NCBI RefSeq assembly: GCF_030034735.1
Contig: NZ_CP125370.1
Span: 930,001-994,000, forward strand
Direction: 5' to 3'
Source: Paenibacillus sp. RC334
GTDB lineage: Bacteria; Bacillota; Bacilli; Paenibacillales; Paenibacillaceae
Length of the DNA stretch: 64,000 nt
Made by a program: the position numbers and the translations under genes
Shown: piece by piece, positions 8,220-16,837 of the stretch
Position numbering within the stretch: the stretch's first letter is position 1
How the letters are laid out: the number at the start of each line of letters is the position of its first letter
Notes under the pieces: generated by a model
Database searches by the model: none
What the model was told of the DNA's origin: nothing
What the model saw: the letters and a program-made list of their open reading frames with translations, nothing else

Positions 8220-9104
8220 ATGATGAAAACAGGTATGAAAATAAATACGAAGCTATCCGCGCTGTGCATCGCAGCCGCACTTATGAGCGTCGCGCAGGCC
8301 GCCGCCGCCGCGCCCGTCGTGACCGCTCCAGCGGAAGCGACGCAGCCGGGCGTTGCCAGTCCGGCCGCCGCCGCCCCAGGCCAGGTGCCAGCACCAGCAG
8401 CATCTGCGTCGGTTACGACGCCGGCCCCGGCAGAAGCGCCGTCGGTTCCAGCTACATCGGCTCCGGCCACAGCCGCCGATTCCGCCAAAGCCGCTACACC
8501 AGCAGCTCCGTCTGCGCCAGCACCGCGCCCTGCTTCAGTAACGCCAGCGGCTGCTCCGTCCGTACCGTCGACTGCCAAGCCGTCGAAGCCGCAGCAGCCG
8601 TCCACTTCGGCGCCAGCAGCAGCCGCGGCTGCCAGCGTGAAGCCAACGCAGCTGGATAAGCTGAATCATGAGAGCGCCATTCCGCTCGTGCTGGAGGCGC
8701 AGTCACGTTATCTGTACGCGATCAGCGGTGGCAGCTCGGTGGGCGAATCGTTCCAGTGGAACGGCAAAAGCTACCGCTACCTGTCCGAGGATATCGGCAC
8801 AAAGACCAAGCTGACCAGCTATCTGACGCAGGCCTACACCAAGCAGGCCAGTGAGCAATTTGTTGGAAAATTTTTCGTTGAAATTAACGGAAAACTAGCT
8901 CAGCTGGACGCAGATGGTGGTAACCTGCTGGAGTTCAACCGGGCTACAGCGAAAATGGTGACGATGACCCCGGTTAAGCGCAGCTATCTGCTGACCGTGC
9001 CTTATCCGGCAGGAACCAAGCAGGCGAACGAGAAAATCACCGTGAATTTTGAAAAGGTCGGCAGCTACTGGAAAATCAGCTCCGCGCCGCATATCATTTT
9101 CTAA
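8220..9104 (+). CDS. Secreted IseA-like (DL-endopeptidase inhibitor) protein with Ala/Pro linker
   Basis: A 294-residue exported protein. Residues 1-29 form a signal peptide (MMKTGMKINTKLSAL, then VAQAAAA). Residues ~30-145 are an Ala/Pro/Ser/Thr-rich low-complexity spacer, probably spanning the cell wall. The C-terminal ~145 residues resemble IseA, the B. subtilis inhibitor of cell-wall DL-endopeptidases: FQWNGKSYRYLSEDIGTKTK, LTSYLTQAYTK, EINGKLAQLDADGGNLLEFN and a final SYWKISSAP. Start ATG 8220 follows GGAGGTG; an upstream in-frame start at 8151 has none. The GC-rich spacer opens long meaningless frames on the other strand. The inhibitor role is inferred from similarity; B. subtilis IseA lacks such a spacer. 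Confidence 0.7.
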   Translation: MMKTGMKINTKLSALCIAAALMSVAQAAAAAPVVTAPAEATQPGVASPAAAAPGQVPAPAASASVTTPAPAEAPSVPATSAPATAADSAKAATPAAPSAPAPRPASVTPAAAPSVPSTAKPSKPQQPSTSAPAAAAAASVKPTQLDKLNHESAIPLVLEAQSRYLYAISGGSSVGESFQWNGKSYRYLSEDIGTKTKLTSYLTQAYTKQASEQFVGKFFVEINGKLAQLDADGGNLLEFNRATAKMVTMTPVKRSYLLTVPYPAGTKQANEKITVNFEKVGSYWKISSAPHIIF

Positions 9105-9196
9105 ATTAAGATTTTGCAACGTTATTCTCAAATGGGGTAAAGTGAGGTTGAGGCTTGTTTCGTAAGTCCCAATTCAAGGCAGGGGAGTGCTGTGCA

Positions 9197-9442
9197 ATGA
9201 TGACACCCATCAAGGTAAAAGACGTTAAGGATATTGAAAAAATCAATCAAATCGTTTCGAATTATACCTATGATATTTGGATTCATGGCAAAAGCGGCAT
9301 GGCAGATGCCAAATCCATTTTGGGCATGTATGTGCTAAAGCTGGATGAACCGCTGACTCTGGTGGTGCCCGACACCGTCAATCCCAAAAAGCTGTTTAAG
9401 GAGCTGGAGGAATTTATTCATTTTCCTGCTCAAGAAAGATAA
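9197..9442 (+). CDS. HPr-like protein without the phosphorylated histidine
   Basis: An 81-residue protein with the fold signature of the PTS phosphocarrier HPr. The segment HGKSGMADAKSILGMYVLKL (about 33-52) corresponds to the HPr regulatory-serine helix (SxxxSGMADAKSIL). The usual N-terminal active-site His is absent: that position lies in IVSNYTYDIWI, and the only nearby His is HGKS. It therefore probably cannot relay phosphate in the normal way and may act as a regulator or has an unknown role. The start is one of two adjacent ATG (9197, 9200) after AGGGGAG. A strong bidirectional terminator follows. Confidence 0.7.
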   Translation: MMTPIKVKDVKDIEKINQIVSNYTYDIWIHGKSGMADAKSILGMYVLKLDEPLTLVVPDTVNPKKLFKELEEFIHFPAQER

Positions 9443-9495
9443 CAGACAAGTGAACACCTGTAGACGCTGCATGCTCTAACTAAAAATAATGCAAA

Positions 9496-9533
9496 GAAGC
9501 CGTGGAATGCTTAGATTCCACGGCTTCTTTTTT
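9496..9533. terminator. Bidirectional terminator between HPr-like and FNT genes
   Basis: GAAGCCGTGGAAT and ATTCCACGGCTTC form a perfect 13-bp stem with a 6-base loop and T6 on the plus side. It sits between convergent genes and touches the stop codon of the minus-strand FNT gene. Confidence 0.92.
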
Positions 9534-10320
9534 AATGCTCCTCCTCGTCCAAAAACGGGAGATTCACCGAATAGTACATCACACCCATCAGCAGCACACC
9601 GCCAACCAGATTCCCGAGCGTAACCGGAACAAGGTTATGGATCACACCAGCAACAGAGACCGTACCCGGATGGTCCAGCACGAGCGCAATGGCGAAAGTA
9701 CACATATTAGCCACACTATGCTCATATCCCGAAATGAAAAAGCAGAACACGAACAGCATCATCGCAAACATCTTCGCGCCATTTTCCTTCATAAACATCG
9801 GAACAAAAAAGGCAAGGCAGACCAGCCAGTTACACAAAATAGCTCGGAAGAACAGCTGCATTGCGGGCGCTTCCATCTTATGCTCCACCACGTTCAGCAA
9901 AAAACTGTTCACATTGGAGGACTCAAACAGCCCAGTTAAGAAAATAAGGAGTGCGAACACCCCGGCACCCAGCAAATTACCGCCATAGCTGGCAGCCCAC
10001 AGCCGAAGCACCTGTCCCCAGCGGAGCTTTTTACGGAGCGCAGCATAGGTGTAATAAAAGGTGTTGCCTGTAAACAAATCCCCGCCGCCGTAAGCGATCA
10101 GAATGATGGCCGCCCCGAACGTGAGCGCTGCCATAGGATAAGTGAATGGAGAATGCTCCATGTAAAAAAAGTTGCCCGTCTTGAAGGCCACAATAACGCC
10201 GAACCCGATGAACATACTCGCCAGCATGGAACGAGCCAAATACCGGAGCAGGCTTTGCTTGTAAATTTTGTACTTCTTCATGGCTAGCTGTTCGACATTG
10301 CGTAAGCCTTCCGTCTCCAT
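9532..10320 (-). CDS. Formate/nitrite transporter (FNT) family channel
   Basis: A membrane protein of about 262 residues in the FNT family, pentameric channels for formate, nitrite or related small anions. Six membrane helices are visible. The family half-helix motifs are present: GGGDLFTGNT in the first repeat, SGYEHSVANM in the second, and NLVPVTLGNLVGG near the C-terminus. The start is uncertain: ATG 10320 is 12 bases from AGGAGG and in-frame TTG 10326 is six bases away. The anion is not decided by the sequence. The gene stands alone, convergent with the HPr-like gene. Confidence 0.93.
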   Translation of the reverse strand: METEGLRNVEQLAMKKYKIYKQSLLRYLARSMLASMFIGFGVIVAFKTGNFFYMEHSPFTYPMAALTFGAAIILIAYGGGDLFTGNTFYYTYAALRKKLRWGQVLRLWAASYGGNLLGAGVFALLIFLTGLFESSNVNSFLLNVVEHKMEAPAMQLFFRAILCNWLVCLAFFVPMFMKENGAKMFAMMLFVFCFFISGYEHSVANMCTFAIALVLDHPGTVSVAGVIHNLVPVTLGNLVGGVLLMGVMYYSVNLPFLDEEEH

Positions 10321-10415
10321 ATCCAACGACAACCTCCTATTTTCTCGGATGTAAGTCTTTAAACAGACCTTATTTTTCCCTAAACATTGCCCAGTCAGTC
10401 AGCAATCCTGTTAGC

Positions 10416-11195
10416 TTATAACAAACCAAGCTTTTGCAGCCCGTACAAAATGCCGTCTTCATCTGCGCGTTTCGTGACCATTTTAGCTGCGGCTTTGGCT
10501 TCATCACAACCGTTACCCATTGCGACACTATTATGTACAGCCGTCAGCATTTCCACATCGTTCAAACCGTCGCCAAAAGCGTATTGATTTTCATCGGCAA
10601 TGCCCAGTCTGGACGTAATTTCGCGGATGCCTATTGCTTTGGAGCCAGCGTGAGGAACAACGTCCACAGAACTCGGATGCCAGCGTACAAAGTCAAAAGC
10701 TTTGAATACCGCTTCATAGAAGGGTTCTTCTTCTACCGTACACATCAACAGCGTCTGATAAATATCTCTTCCCTGGAAATAAAGCGGATCGTATCCAACC
10801 GAAAGCTTGGCCTTGAACGTTTGAAGCGATTTTTCTACAAGCTCATCGTTAGGAATATTAGCCTTCATATTGGCATGATCCATATATACGATCGCATGAT
10901 TATGTGTGAGGGCCAGATCAGTCATCGCTTGCAAAGCTTCTCTGTTCAACGGATTGGTAGCAACCACTTCTCCCCGAAGCACGACATATTGCCCATTAAA
11001 GCTGACGTAAGAATCAATTTCCAGCTGCTCACGGATTTCCTTGAACATAAAAGGCGCGCGTCCTGTGGCAATGGCTACCTCATGCCCTTGCTCTTTCAAA
11101 GCAAAGACAGCCTTTTCAGCCGTTAGTGGCATTTTTTTGTCATCGTCCAGTAATGTACCGTCGATATCGAAAAAGATAATTTTTTTGTCTGACAT
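10416..11195 (-). CDS. Cof-type HAD-IIB family phosphatase
   Basis: A 259-residue cytoplasmic haloacid dehalogenase superfamily hydrolase of the Cof/IIB type, which dephosphorylates sugar phosphates, nucleotides or flavin precursors. Motif I FFDIDGTLLDDD lies at residues 6-17, motif II at ATGR, and motif IV GDGLNDVEML at about 209-218. The C2-type cap lies between them. The chosen ATG 11195 has CAGGTG 9-14 bases upstream; an in-frame ATG 21 bases earlier is less likely. Substrate is unknown; family members are often promiscuous. Confidence 0.9.
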   Translation of the reverse strand: MSDKKIIFFDIDGTLLDDDKKMPLTAEKAVFALKEQGHEVAIATGRAPFMFKEIREQLEIDSYVSFNGQYVVLRGEVVATNPLNREALQAMTDLALTHNHAIVYMDHANMKANIPNDELVEKSLQTFKAKLSVGYDPLYFQGRDIYQTLLMCTVEEEPFYEAVFKAFDFVRWHPSSVDVVPHAGSKAIGIREITSRLGIADENQYAFGDGLNDVEMLTAVHNSVAMGNGCDEAKAAAKMVTKRADEDGILYGLQKLGLL

Positions 11196-11393
11196 GTTCT
11201 TACACCTGACTTTCAATAATGTATTGTCGAAATTAACTCATATGGATTCATTATATCAAAGGAACTGCTTCTGAATACACAAATACGTATAAATCCTCAT
11301 GAATGTCTGACTTCTATAGCTTACAATATGAAATAAGGATTACTGTAAAATATAATGCCTATCTCCTATTTTCATAGACGGGATGTGATCATC

Positions 11394-12422
11394 ATGACGA
11401 AAATCCAAGTCACACCGGAGCAGTTGGATAGCGTGGCCTCCCAATTTGCCAATGCCCACGGAACACTGAATAACCAGTTAAACGGCCTGGATAACACTAT
11501 GAACAACCTTCACAGCCAGTGGGACGGTATGGAGAGAAATCGTTTTTATAACGACTATCGGACGGCTAAATATACGCTTTCTTCCGTGTTAAACAAGGTT
11601 CAATCCATTGAAATTGAGCTGAAAAGCATCGCTTCGAAGTTTAGAAATGCGGATGACAATCCGCGTGGCTTCTGGACCGCGCTGGCGGCGGCTATGAGCG
11701 CTAGTGCAGCGCTGGAGAGCGGTGGAGTAGCTGGAAACCATGCTGGGGATGCCTCCAAGTCGCCCAAAAACATAGATGATTGGGATCAGGCTGACGCCGA
11801 TAAATACCAGCAATATGAGAAACTCCTGAAAGATGCCGAGGCGATTGGAGACAAGCAGGTCATGCAGAAAATCCACGACCAGATGAACGTCCTGCGGCTG
11901 CAATATGAGGATTCGGTTACCCGCACAGATTACAATACAGGAGAAACGTCCAAGATCACATCCGATTCTCTCGTCGCCGTCACCGAGCTGACAGGTAAGG
12001 ATGGCACGAAAACGGATATTTCTATAGATAAAAAAGGAAATATTGTAAGCTACGAGCAAAATAACGACAAATACGATTACTGGGTCCAAGAGCATACCCA
12101 ATCGGCCGGAGAGCACGCTCTGGGTAAAACGGCCCAGACCGTCACCGGGTATGGAATAGGCCTTATTTTGTCGCGTGGGACTGGCGTTGGTGGCGCAGGT
12201 TCGAGCATTAGTTCCGGCGCAGCCTCCGGCTGGGGAGAGCACGTCGTCGGCATCGGTGGCGGCATGATCAGTGACAAGGTGCTATTCTCTGTACCGGAAG
12301 AAGGCGAAACCCGCACCATGATCTACCGAACCGACAAGGAAACCGGACATATCGAAAACATGATCATCGTCACCAAAGGTGAGAATGAAATGGAATACCG
12401 CTATTGGGAGGACTATAACTAG
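11394..12422 (+). CDS. WXG100-domain protein, probable type VII secretion substrate
   Basis: A 342-residue protein whose first ~95 residues form a WXG100 helical hairpin: QVTPEQLDSVASQFANAHG, then the turn SQWDGMERN (W43-D44-G45). Such domains direct export by the Gram-positive type VII (Ess/Yuk) system. Residues ~100-342 form an unrecognised extension with a charged helical linker (about 135-190), a Gly-rich hydrophobic segment (GTGVGGAGSSISSGAASG, ~265-282) and a C-terminal strand-rich part (TRTMIYRTDKETGHIENMII). This layout matches polymorphic-toxin-like effectors, but no toxin motif is seen, and there is no adjacent immunity or secretion gene. GGGATG lies upstream. Function of the C-terminus is open. 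Confidence 0.7.
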   Translation: MTKIQVTPEQLDSVASQFANAHGTLNNQLNGLDNTMNNLHSQWDGMERNRFYNDYRTAKYTLSSVLNKVQSIEIELKSIASKFRNADDNPRGFWTALAAAMSASAALESGGVAGNHAGDASKSPKNIDDWDQADADKYQQYEKLLKDAEAIGDKQVMQKIHDQMNVLRLQYEDSVTRTDYNTGETSKITSDSLVAVTELTGKDGTKTDISIDKKGNIVSYEQNNDKYDYWVQEHTQSAGEHALGKTAQTVTGYGIGLILSRGTGVGGAGSSISSGAASGWGEHVVGIGGGMISDKVLFSVPEEGETRTMIYRTDKETGHIENMIIVTKGENEMEYRYWEDYN

Positions 12423-12475
12423 AAGTGGTCCAGGGTTTGAAACGACATTAGCAACGCGAATAGGAGTATCTATAC

Positions 12476-12558
12476 AATCTACAGTCTTTTTTTCTGGAAC
12501 GGTGAGCGGCAGTTGGAAACTGTAAAACTCGCTAGCTGGAGAAGTCTGTAGATTTTTT
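12476..12558 (+). terminator. Branched hairpin terminator after WXG100 gene
   Basis: AATCTACAG (12476-12484) pairs with CTGTAGATT (12546-12554), followed by a T run. The ~60-base interior includes further complementary stretches. It probably ends the WXG100 transcript. Confidence 0.5.
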
Positions 12559-12571
12559 GTTTCTTATATAG

Positions 12572-12610
12572 AAAAAAGCGCAGTGACTTCCGCTGAATTG
12601 GAAGCTGCGC
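12572..12610 (-). terminator. Terminator of the SLH-like gene
   Basis: Read on the minus strand, GGCGCAGCTTCC pairs with GGAAGTCACTGCGC (a small bulge) around an 8-base loop and is followed by six T. Confidence 0.8.
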
Positions 12611-12628
12611 CTTATTGCTACTTAATAT

Positions 12629-14062
12629 TTACTGAGCTTCCCCGTTCAAATAACGATAAAAGGGAGCATCCACCCAGAAGTGGTAGCTTTCCACCTCTAC
12701 ACCTGGCTTGATCTTACGTAAGCCATCGGCAATGGAGGAGGCCTTGTCCGTGAGCGAAAAAGACTGGGCGTAATAGCGTCCCGCGCTGACCCGGTTGTTC
12801 GCAATCTCCGTGTAGGCTGAACCGGGGGAGGACAGGGAGTAATAGAGCGGCTGCCACCAGGACTGAGCGATCAGGCCGGCTTGGTCTTTGCTGTTCTTTT
12901 TGGCGTATTGGTTGATGATGGTGTCAAAACGATTCTTCTGCCCGATCGTCGCAAATTCGAGAGCCAAGTCATACTCCTTGGAGTAGGCGATGTAGTTACC
13001 GTTGTTGATTTGTACGACTTTATAGTCTTCGGTCTGGGCAGGCTGTCCCCATTCTTTCAAGTATACAAAAGCCGAAGTTTTTGGCTCTAGCTGTACATTG
13101 GCTTGAATACCCTCGCTGCGAAGCAGCCCGATCAGCTGGATCGCGTGCTTGAGATTGCTGTGTCCATAGGTGAGGGACAGCTTCGGATCAAAATGGGCAT
13201 CATAGCGGCTGTCCTTGATATTGTAGCCTGTGAACAGATTCTGCTGAAGTCCTGCGTCGAACAGGGCTTGCAGCTCCGGGGATTGGACGAGTATCTGTGT
13301 AAAATAGGCCTGATGGATTTTAGCAAAAATATCGTCATCCTGTACTTGACCGATGGTATTTTTGTATTCGCCGTGGAATGCTAGCACACGGCTCAGCACC
13401 TCGGTGGTGAATGACGCATCGGCTTGCTCGTCCGGCTGGAAGGAGGACAGCACGCTTTGCGGCAGCAGTCCTGTATCTACAGCGACTGCCAGATCCTTCG
13501 AGGCCGCCAGACGGGTCTCAGCAGTTCCAGCCAATGTACGAATCCCCGATTTAGTCAGCACAGCCTGCGCTTTATCCTCAGAATATGTAGCAGCCAATTC
13601 AGTCAATCCGGCGGCTTTTACAGCTATACGGATCGCGTCATTTTGTGACAGGGGGACGGACGGTTTTACGTCAGTGTTATCCAGTATACCTTCTGCATAC
13701 AGTGCTGCCGCTTGGGTATACAACGGGTCATTTGAATTTAAGCCTGTAAAGGCGGTTTTTTTGTCCGCAGAAGCTGTACTTGAGCTGTTCAGGTTCAGCA
13801 CGGTGGCAAGAGCAGCGATATATTCCCCCTTTGTCGGGGTTGAGGATAGTTGGATGTTAAAACGGTCCTTTAGATAGGTGAGCTGGTTGTCCGGATCAGT
13901 AATATTGCTTGAATCGGAGATGCTTACTTGCTGGACGACCGGGGCTGCCGCGGGCGCGGCATAGGAATCAATAGGACTGGAAAAGGCAGCAATGAGTAGG
14001 GCGGCGGATAGTGGGATCATTCTCCAAGAGGATAGTCTTAGGTTGGCAAAAGGTGCGGTCAT
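12629..14062 (-). CDS. Exported protein with SLH-like N-terminus, function unknown
   Basis: A 477-residue exported protein. A signal peptide ends near residue 35 (SSPIDSYA-AP). Residues ~60-215 hold two or three repeats like divergent S-layer homology modules: TPTKGEYIAALATVLNL, DPLYTQAAALYAEGILD, PLSQNDAIRIAVKAAGL. Such modules anchor proteins to the cell-wall polymer. The rest (~235-477) is unrecognised: YGHSNLKHAIQLIGLL and QAGLIAQSWWQPLYYSL are helical, and SYHFWVDAPFYRYLN lies at the end. The start is supported by AGGAGG 10 bases upstream. It is a single-gene unit, divergent from the Ter operon. Confidence 0.75.
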   Translation of the reverse strand: MTAPFANLRLSSWRMIPLSAALLIAAFSSPIDSYAAPAAAPVVQQVSISDSSNITDPDNQLTYLKDRFNIQLSSTPTKGEYIAALATVLNLNSSSTASADKKTAFTGLNSNDPLYTQAAALYAEGILDNTDVKPSVPLSQNDAIRIAVKAAGLTELAATYSEDKAQAVLTKSGIRTLAGTAETRLAASKDLAVAVDTGLLPQSVLSSFQPDEQADASFTTEVLSRVLAFHGEYKNTIGQVQDDDIFAKIHQAYFTQILVQSPELQALFDAGLQQNLFTGYNIKDSRYDAHFDPKLSLTYGHSNLKHAIQLIGLLRSEGIQANVQLEPKTSAFVYLKEWGQPAQTEDYKVVQINNGNYIAYSKEYDLALEFATIGQKNRFDTIINQYAKKNSKDQAGLIAQSWWQPLYYSLSSPGSAYTEIANNRVSAGRYYAQSFSLTDKASSIADGLRKIKPGVEVESYHFWVDAPFYRYLNGEAQ

Positions 14063-14429
14063 GTGAAATTTCCTCCTAAATAGGCTATACTATTTTATAT
14101 TATTCCTAGCGAAATACTTGTAATTTGATAGAATAATAGCTTGTTCCTCTCAAACTGTCAATCTATCTTAAATGTATTTAGCCACAATCCATATAATCAT
14201 ACCCGCGAGGTATCTATGGACTTGCAATTAGGGTACCAAATGATAGATGATGGAAGAGGGCCTTTTAGCAGAAAATAGGGCTAAAGATAGAGAGGATACC
14301 GACAAAAAATAGACCGGATTTACCGTATTTTTGTATATTATTGTAGAAAAAGATCGTAATTCAGGTTATAGTAAAGGGAGAAATTAACTAGGATGCGTTT
14401 CACCCAAATACGATTTTGTGGAGGGAAAC
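14063..14429. other. Intergenic region upstream of the Ter operon
   Basis: This AT-rich region separates two divergent units and must hold both promoters. A -10-like TATAGT is at 14367-14372, about 60 bases before terB, but its -35 partner (TTGTAG 14341 with a 20-base spacer) is poor. No match to the TGAAAC-N16-CGTA form expected for a SigW-type promoter was seen, although B. subtilis yceC-type operons use such sigma factors. Confidence 0.3.
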
Positions 14430-14876
14430 ATGAGTACATTTAAAAATTGGCTAAACACGACTAAAAAGGATCTTGGAGACCAAGTTAAGAAGTTTAAAAA
14501 TAAAGATTTCATGGAAGCTGTTGTTGCGGGTTGTGCGCTGGTAGCCTTTGCTGATGGTACCATTAGTCCGGAAGAGAAATCAAAGATGGCCGGATACATA
14601 AATCTCAGTGAAGAATTGAAAGTGTTTGATATGGGAGAGGTCATTAGCCGTTTCAATCACTATGTAGCGAACTTTGAATTTTCGCCTGAAATCGGCAAAC
14701 AGGAAGCACTCAAAGCGATTGGCAAATTGAAAGGCAAGCCTGAAGTGGGCCGACTCGTCGTTGGCGTATGTAGTGCCATTGGTGCTGCTGACGGTGACTT
14801 TGATGCAGATGAACAACGAATTGTCGCTGAAATTTGCGGTGCGCTGGGTTTGAATCCGTCTGAATTTAGTCTGTAA
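14430..14876 (+). CDS. TerB-type tellurite resistance protein
   Basis: A 148-residue helical cytoplasmic protein of the TerB family, thought to bind divalent metal near the membrane as part of the Ter stress complex. Two EF-like acidic turns are visible: VAFADGTISPEEKSKM (about 36-51) and IGAADGDFDADEQRIV (about 115-130), where DG and EE/DE residues are typical TerB metal ligands. Start ATG 14430 has GGAGGG six bases upstream; an in-frame GTG 12 bases earlier overlaps that site. It is the first gene of the operon, with terD 28 bases downstream. Confidence 0.9.
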   Translation: MSTFKNWLNTTKKDLGDQVKKFKNKDFMEAVVAGCALVAFADGTISPEEKSKMAGYINLSEELKVFDMGEVISRFNHYVANFEFSPEIGKQEALKAIGKLKGKPEVGRLVVGVCSAIGAADGDFDADEQRIVAEICGALGLNPSEFSL

Positions 14877-14904
14877 ATTTTACGGAAGGGAGGTGTGTTA
14901 ATCA

Positions 14905-15498
14905 GTGGCTGTAATTAATCTGGTTAAGGGCCAGAAAATTGATTTGACCAAAGGAAACGCAGGTCTAACCAAAGTTATTGCCGGATTGGGATGGGACCCG
15001 GTGCAGTCCAAAGGATTTTTTGGCATCAAGAAGCAACCAAATATTGATTGTGACGCTTCTGCCATTTTACTGGACGCAAACGGAAAACTGACTCAATCGG
15101 ATAACGTAGTATGCTTCCACAATAAAAAAAGCCCATGCGGCTCTATCGTACATTCCGGTGATAATTTGACTGGACAAGGTGACGGTGATGATGAACAAAT
15201 TGTGATTGACTTGGCACGTATTCCTGCCAGTGTCCACAAAGTGCTTGTTGTTGTAAATATATATGATTGCGTAAACCGGAAACAGGATTTTGGCATGATC
15301 GAGAAAGCGTATATCCGCATTCTGGACGGTGCTAATTCCAAGGAACTGGTGACGTTTAATTTATCTGATAATTATGAAGGGCTGACTGCATTGGTTTGTG
15401 GAGAACTCTATCGTCATAACGACGAATGGAAGTTTGCTGCCATCGGTGAAGGTACGAATGCCGTACATATTGATGTGCTGGCTCAGCGCTACATGTAA
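14905..15498 (+). CDS. TerD family protein (paralogue 1, divergent)
   Basis: A 197-residue TerD-domain protein. TerD proteins are calcium-binding beta-sandwiches of the Ter stress-response complex. The N-terminal signature [18 protein letters not shown] and calcium loop [19 protein letters not shown] are present. Unlike the next two copies, the second ligand strand reads NIDCDASAILL instead of DFDLDxSxF, and an extra segment GFFGIKKQP is inserted, so one calcium site may be altered. Start GTG 14905 follows GGGAGGTG. It is the second gene in the operon and the most divergent of the single-domain copies. Confidence 0.92.
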   Translation: MAVINLVKGQKIDLTKGNAGLTKVIAGLGWDPVQSKGFFGIKKQPNIDCDASAILLDANGKLTQSDNVVCFHNKKSPCGSIVHSGDNLTGQGDGDDEQIVIDLARIPASVHKVLVVVNIYDCVNRKQDFGMIEKAYIRILDGANSKELVTFNLSDNYEGLTALVCGELYRHNDEWKFAAIGEGTNAVHIDVLAQRYM

Positions 15499-15546
15499 TT
15501 TTATTTTACGAATACAAAACTTAATTATGGAAAAGGGGTTCTTATC

Positions 15547-16122
15547 ATGGCAATTAACTTATCCAAAGGTCAAAAGATTGATTTGACGAAAACAAATCCG
15601 GGCTTGTCCAAAATCACGGTTGGTTTGGGTTGGGACACGAACAAATACGACGGCGGCAAGGATTTTGACTTGGACGTATCCGTATTTTTGGCTAATGCAG
15701 AAGGTAAAGTAGAATCGGATAAGAACTTCGTCTTTTTCAATAACCCACAAAATGAGAACGGTTCTGTCGTTCATACTGGGGATAACCGTACGGGTGATGG
15801 TGACGGAGATGACGAGCAAATTAAAATTGATTTGGGTAGCGTGCCAGCTAACGTAGAAAAGATCGCTTTTACGATTACAATCTATGAAGCACAAGAACGC
15901 AGCCAAAACTTTGGACAAGTGTCCCGTGCTTATGCTCGTATTGTAAATGAAGCGAACAATGAGGAATTGATCCGCTTTGATCTGGGAGAAGATTTCTCGA
16001 TCGAAACGGGCGTTGTTGTAGGCGAATTGTATCGTCATAGTGGTGAGTGGAAGTTTAATGCCATTGGTAGTGGCTACCAGGATGGTCTTGCAGGGTTGAC
16101 TCGCGATTATGGTTTGGCGTAA
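15547..16122 (+). CDS. terD: TerD family protein (paralogue 2)
   Basis: A 191-residue canonical TerD protein: [20 protein letters not shown] at the N-terminus, [10 protein letters not shown] for one side of the calcium site, then [20 protein letters not shown]. Family length is ~190. AAAAGGGG precedes the ATG. It lies 48 bases after paralogue 1 and 33 before paralogue 3, to which it is very similar, pointing to tandem duplication. Confidence 0.95.
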   Translation: MAINLSKGQKIDLTKTNPGLSKITVGLGWDTNKYDGGKDFDLDVSVFLANAEGKVESDKNFVFFNNPQNENGSVVHTGDNRTGDGDGDDEQIKIDLGSVPANVEKIAFTITIYEAQERSQNFGQVSRAYARIVNEANNEELIRFDLGEDFSIETGVVVGELYRHSGEWKFNAIGSGYQDGLAGLTRDYGLA

Positions 16123-16155
16123 CTAAAATCTGTACAAAGAAAGCAGGTATGCGGT

Positions 16156-16737
16156 ATGACCATTAGTCTTTCCAAAGGACAACGCATTGATCTGACCAAA
16201 ACCAATCCTGGCTTGACCCGTGTTGTCGTAGGTCTTGGATGGGATACGAATAAATACAGCGGTGGCGCTGACTTTGACCTGGATGCTTCGGCTTTCCTGC
16301 TTTATGAAGACGGCAAAGCAAAAGCTGCTGATGATTTTGTATTTTACAACAATCCAACTGGCGGAGCAGGATCAGTGACCCATACAGGCGATAACCGCAC
16401 AGGTGAAGGGGATGGGGATGACGAGCAAATCATCGTTGATTTTTCGAAGATTCCTGCGAACATCCACCGTATCGGGATCACGGTTACCATTTATGATTAC
16501 GAGGCACGTGCGCAAAACTTTGGTCAAGTGTCCAATGCTTTCGTACGTGTGGTAGACGCAGCGACGGATCGTGAAGTGCTGCGCTACGATTTGGGAGAGG
16601 ATTTCTCAACCGAAACGGCCGTGGTATTCTGTGAATTTTACCGTCAGAATGCGGACTGGAAATTCCAGGCGATCGGCAGTGGCTTTGCTGGTGGATTGGG
16701 TGCGCTTGCTAAAAACTATGGCTTGGACGCTCAATAA
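16156..16737 (+). CDS. terD: TerD family protein (paralogue 3)
   Basis: A 193-residue canonical TerD protein with [30 protein letters not shown] and [20 protein letters not shown]. Both calcium-ligand motifs are intact. B. subtilis carries a comparable row of TerD paralogues (yceC, yceD, yceE). A hairpin with a T run follows within the operon and may lower expression of downstream genes. Confidence 0.95.
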   Translation: MTISLSKGQRIDLTKTNPGLTRVVVGLGWDTNKYSGGADFDLDASAFLLYEDGKAKAADDFVFYNNPTGGAGSVTHTGDNRTGEGDGDDEQIIVDFSKIPANIHRIGITVTIYDYEARAQNFGQVSNAFVRVVDAATDREVLRYDLGEDFSTETAVVFCEFYRQNADWKFQAIGSGFAGGLGALAKNYGLDAQ

Positions 16738-16747
16738 TATCCACTTG

Positions 16748-16779
16748 GGGTGGTGTCCATAGGGCGCTACCCTTTTTTT
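16748..16779 (+). terminator. Intra-operon terminator/attenuator
   Basis: GGGTGGTG pairs with CGCTACCC (two G-U pairs), 9-base loop, then seven T. It lies between terD paralogue 3 and the TerD fusion, so it probably only partly stops transcription. Confidence 0.6.
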
Positions 16780-16837
16780 AAGCCATTGAATTGGCGTGCG
16801 CTGACACATGACAAACGGACAGAAAGGTGACACAATC

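Noticed and set aside
8165..8659. Long open frames on both strands across the Ala/Pro-rich part of the IseA-like gene
   Set aside because: They arise from GC-rich repetitive codons, lack ribosome binding sites and have biased composition (Arg/Pro or Gly/Ala runs) without recognisable domains.
14063..14429. SigW-type promoter for the Ter operon
   Set aside because: Expected from B. subtilis, but no TGAAAC...CGTA pair with proper spacing was seen.
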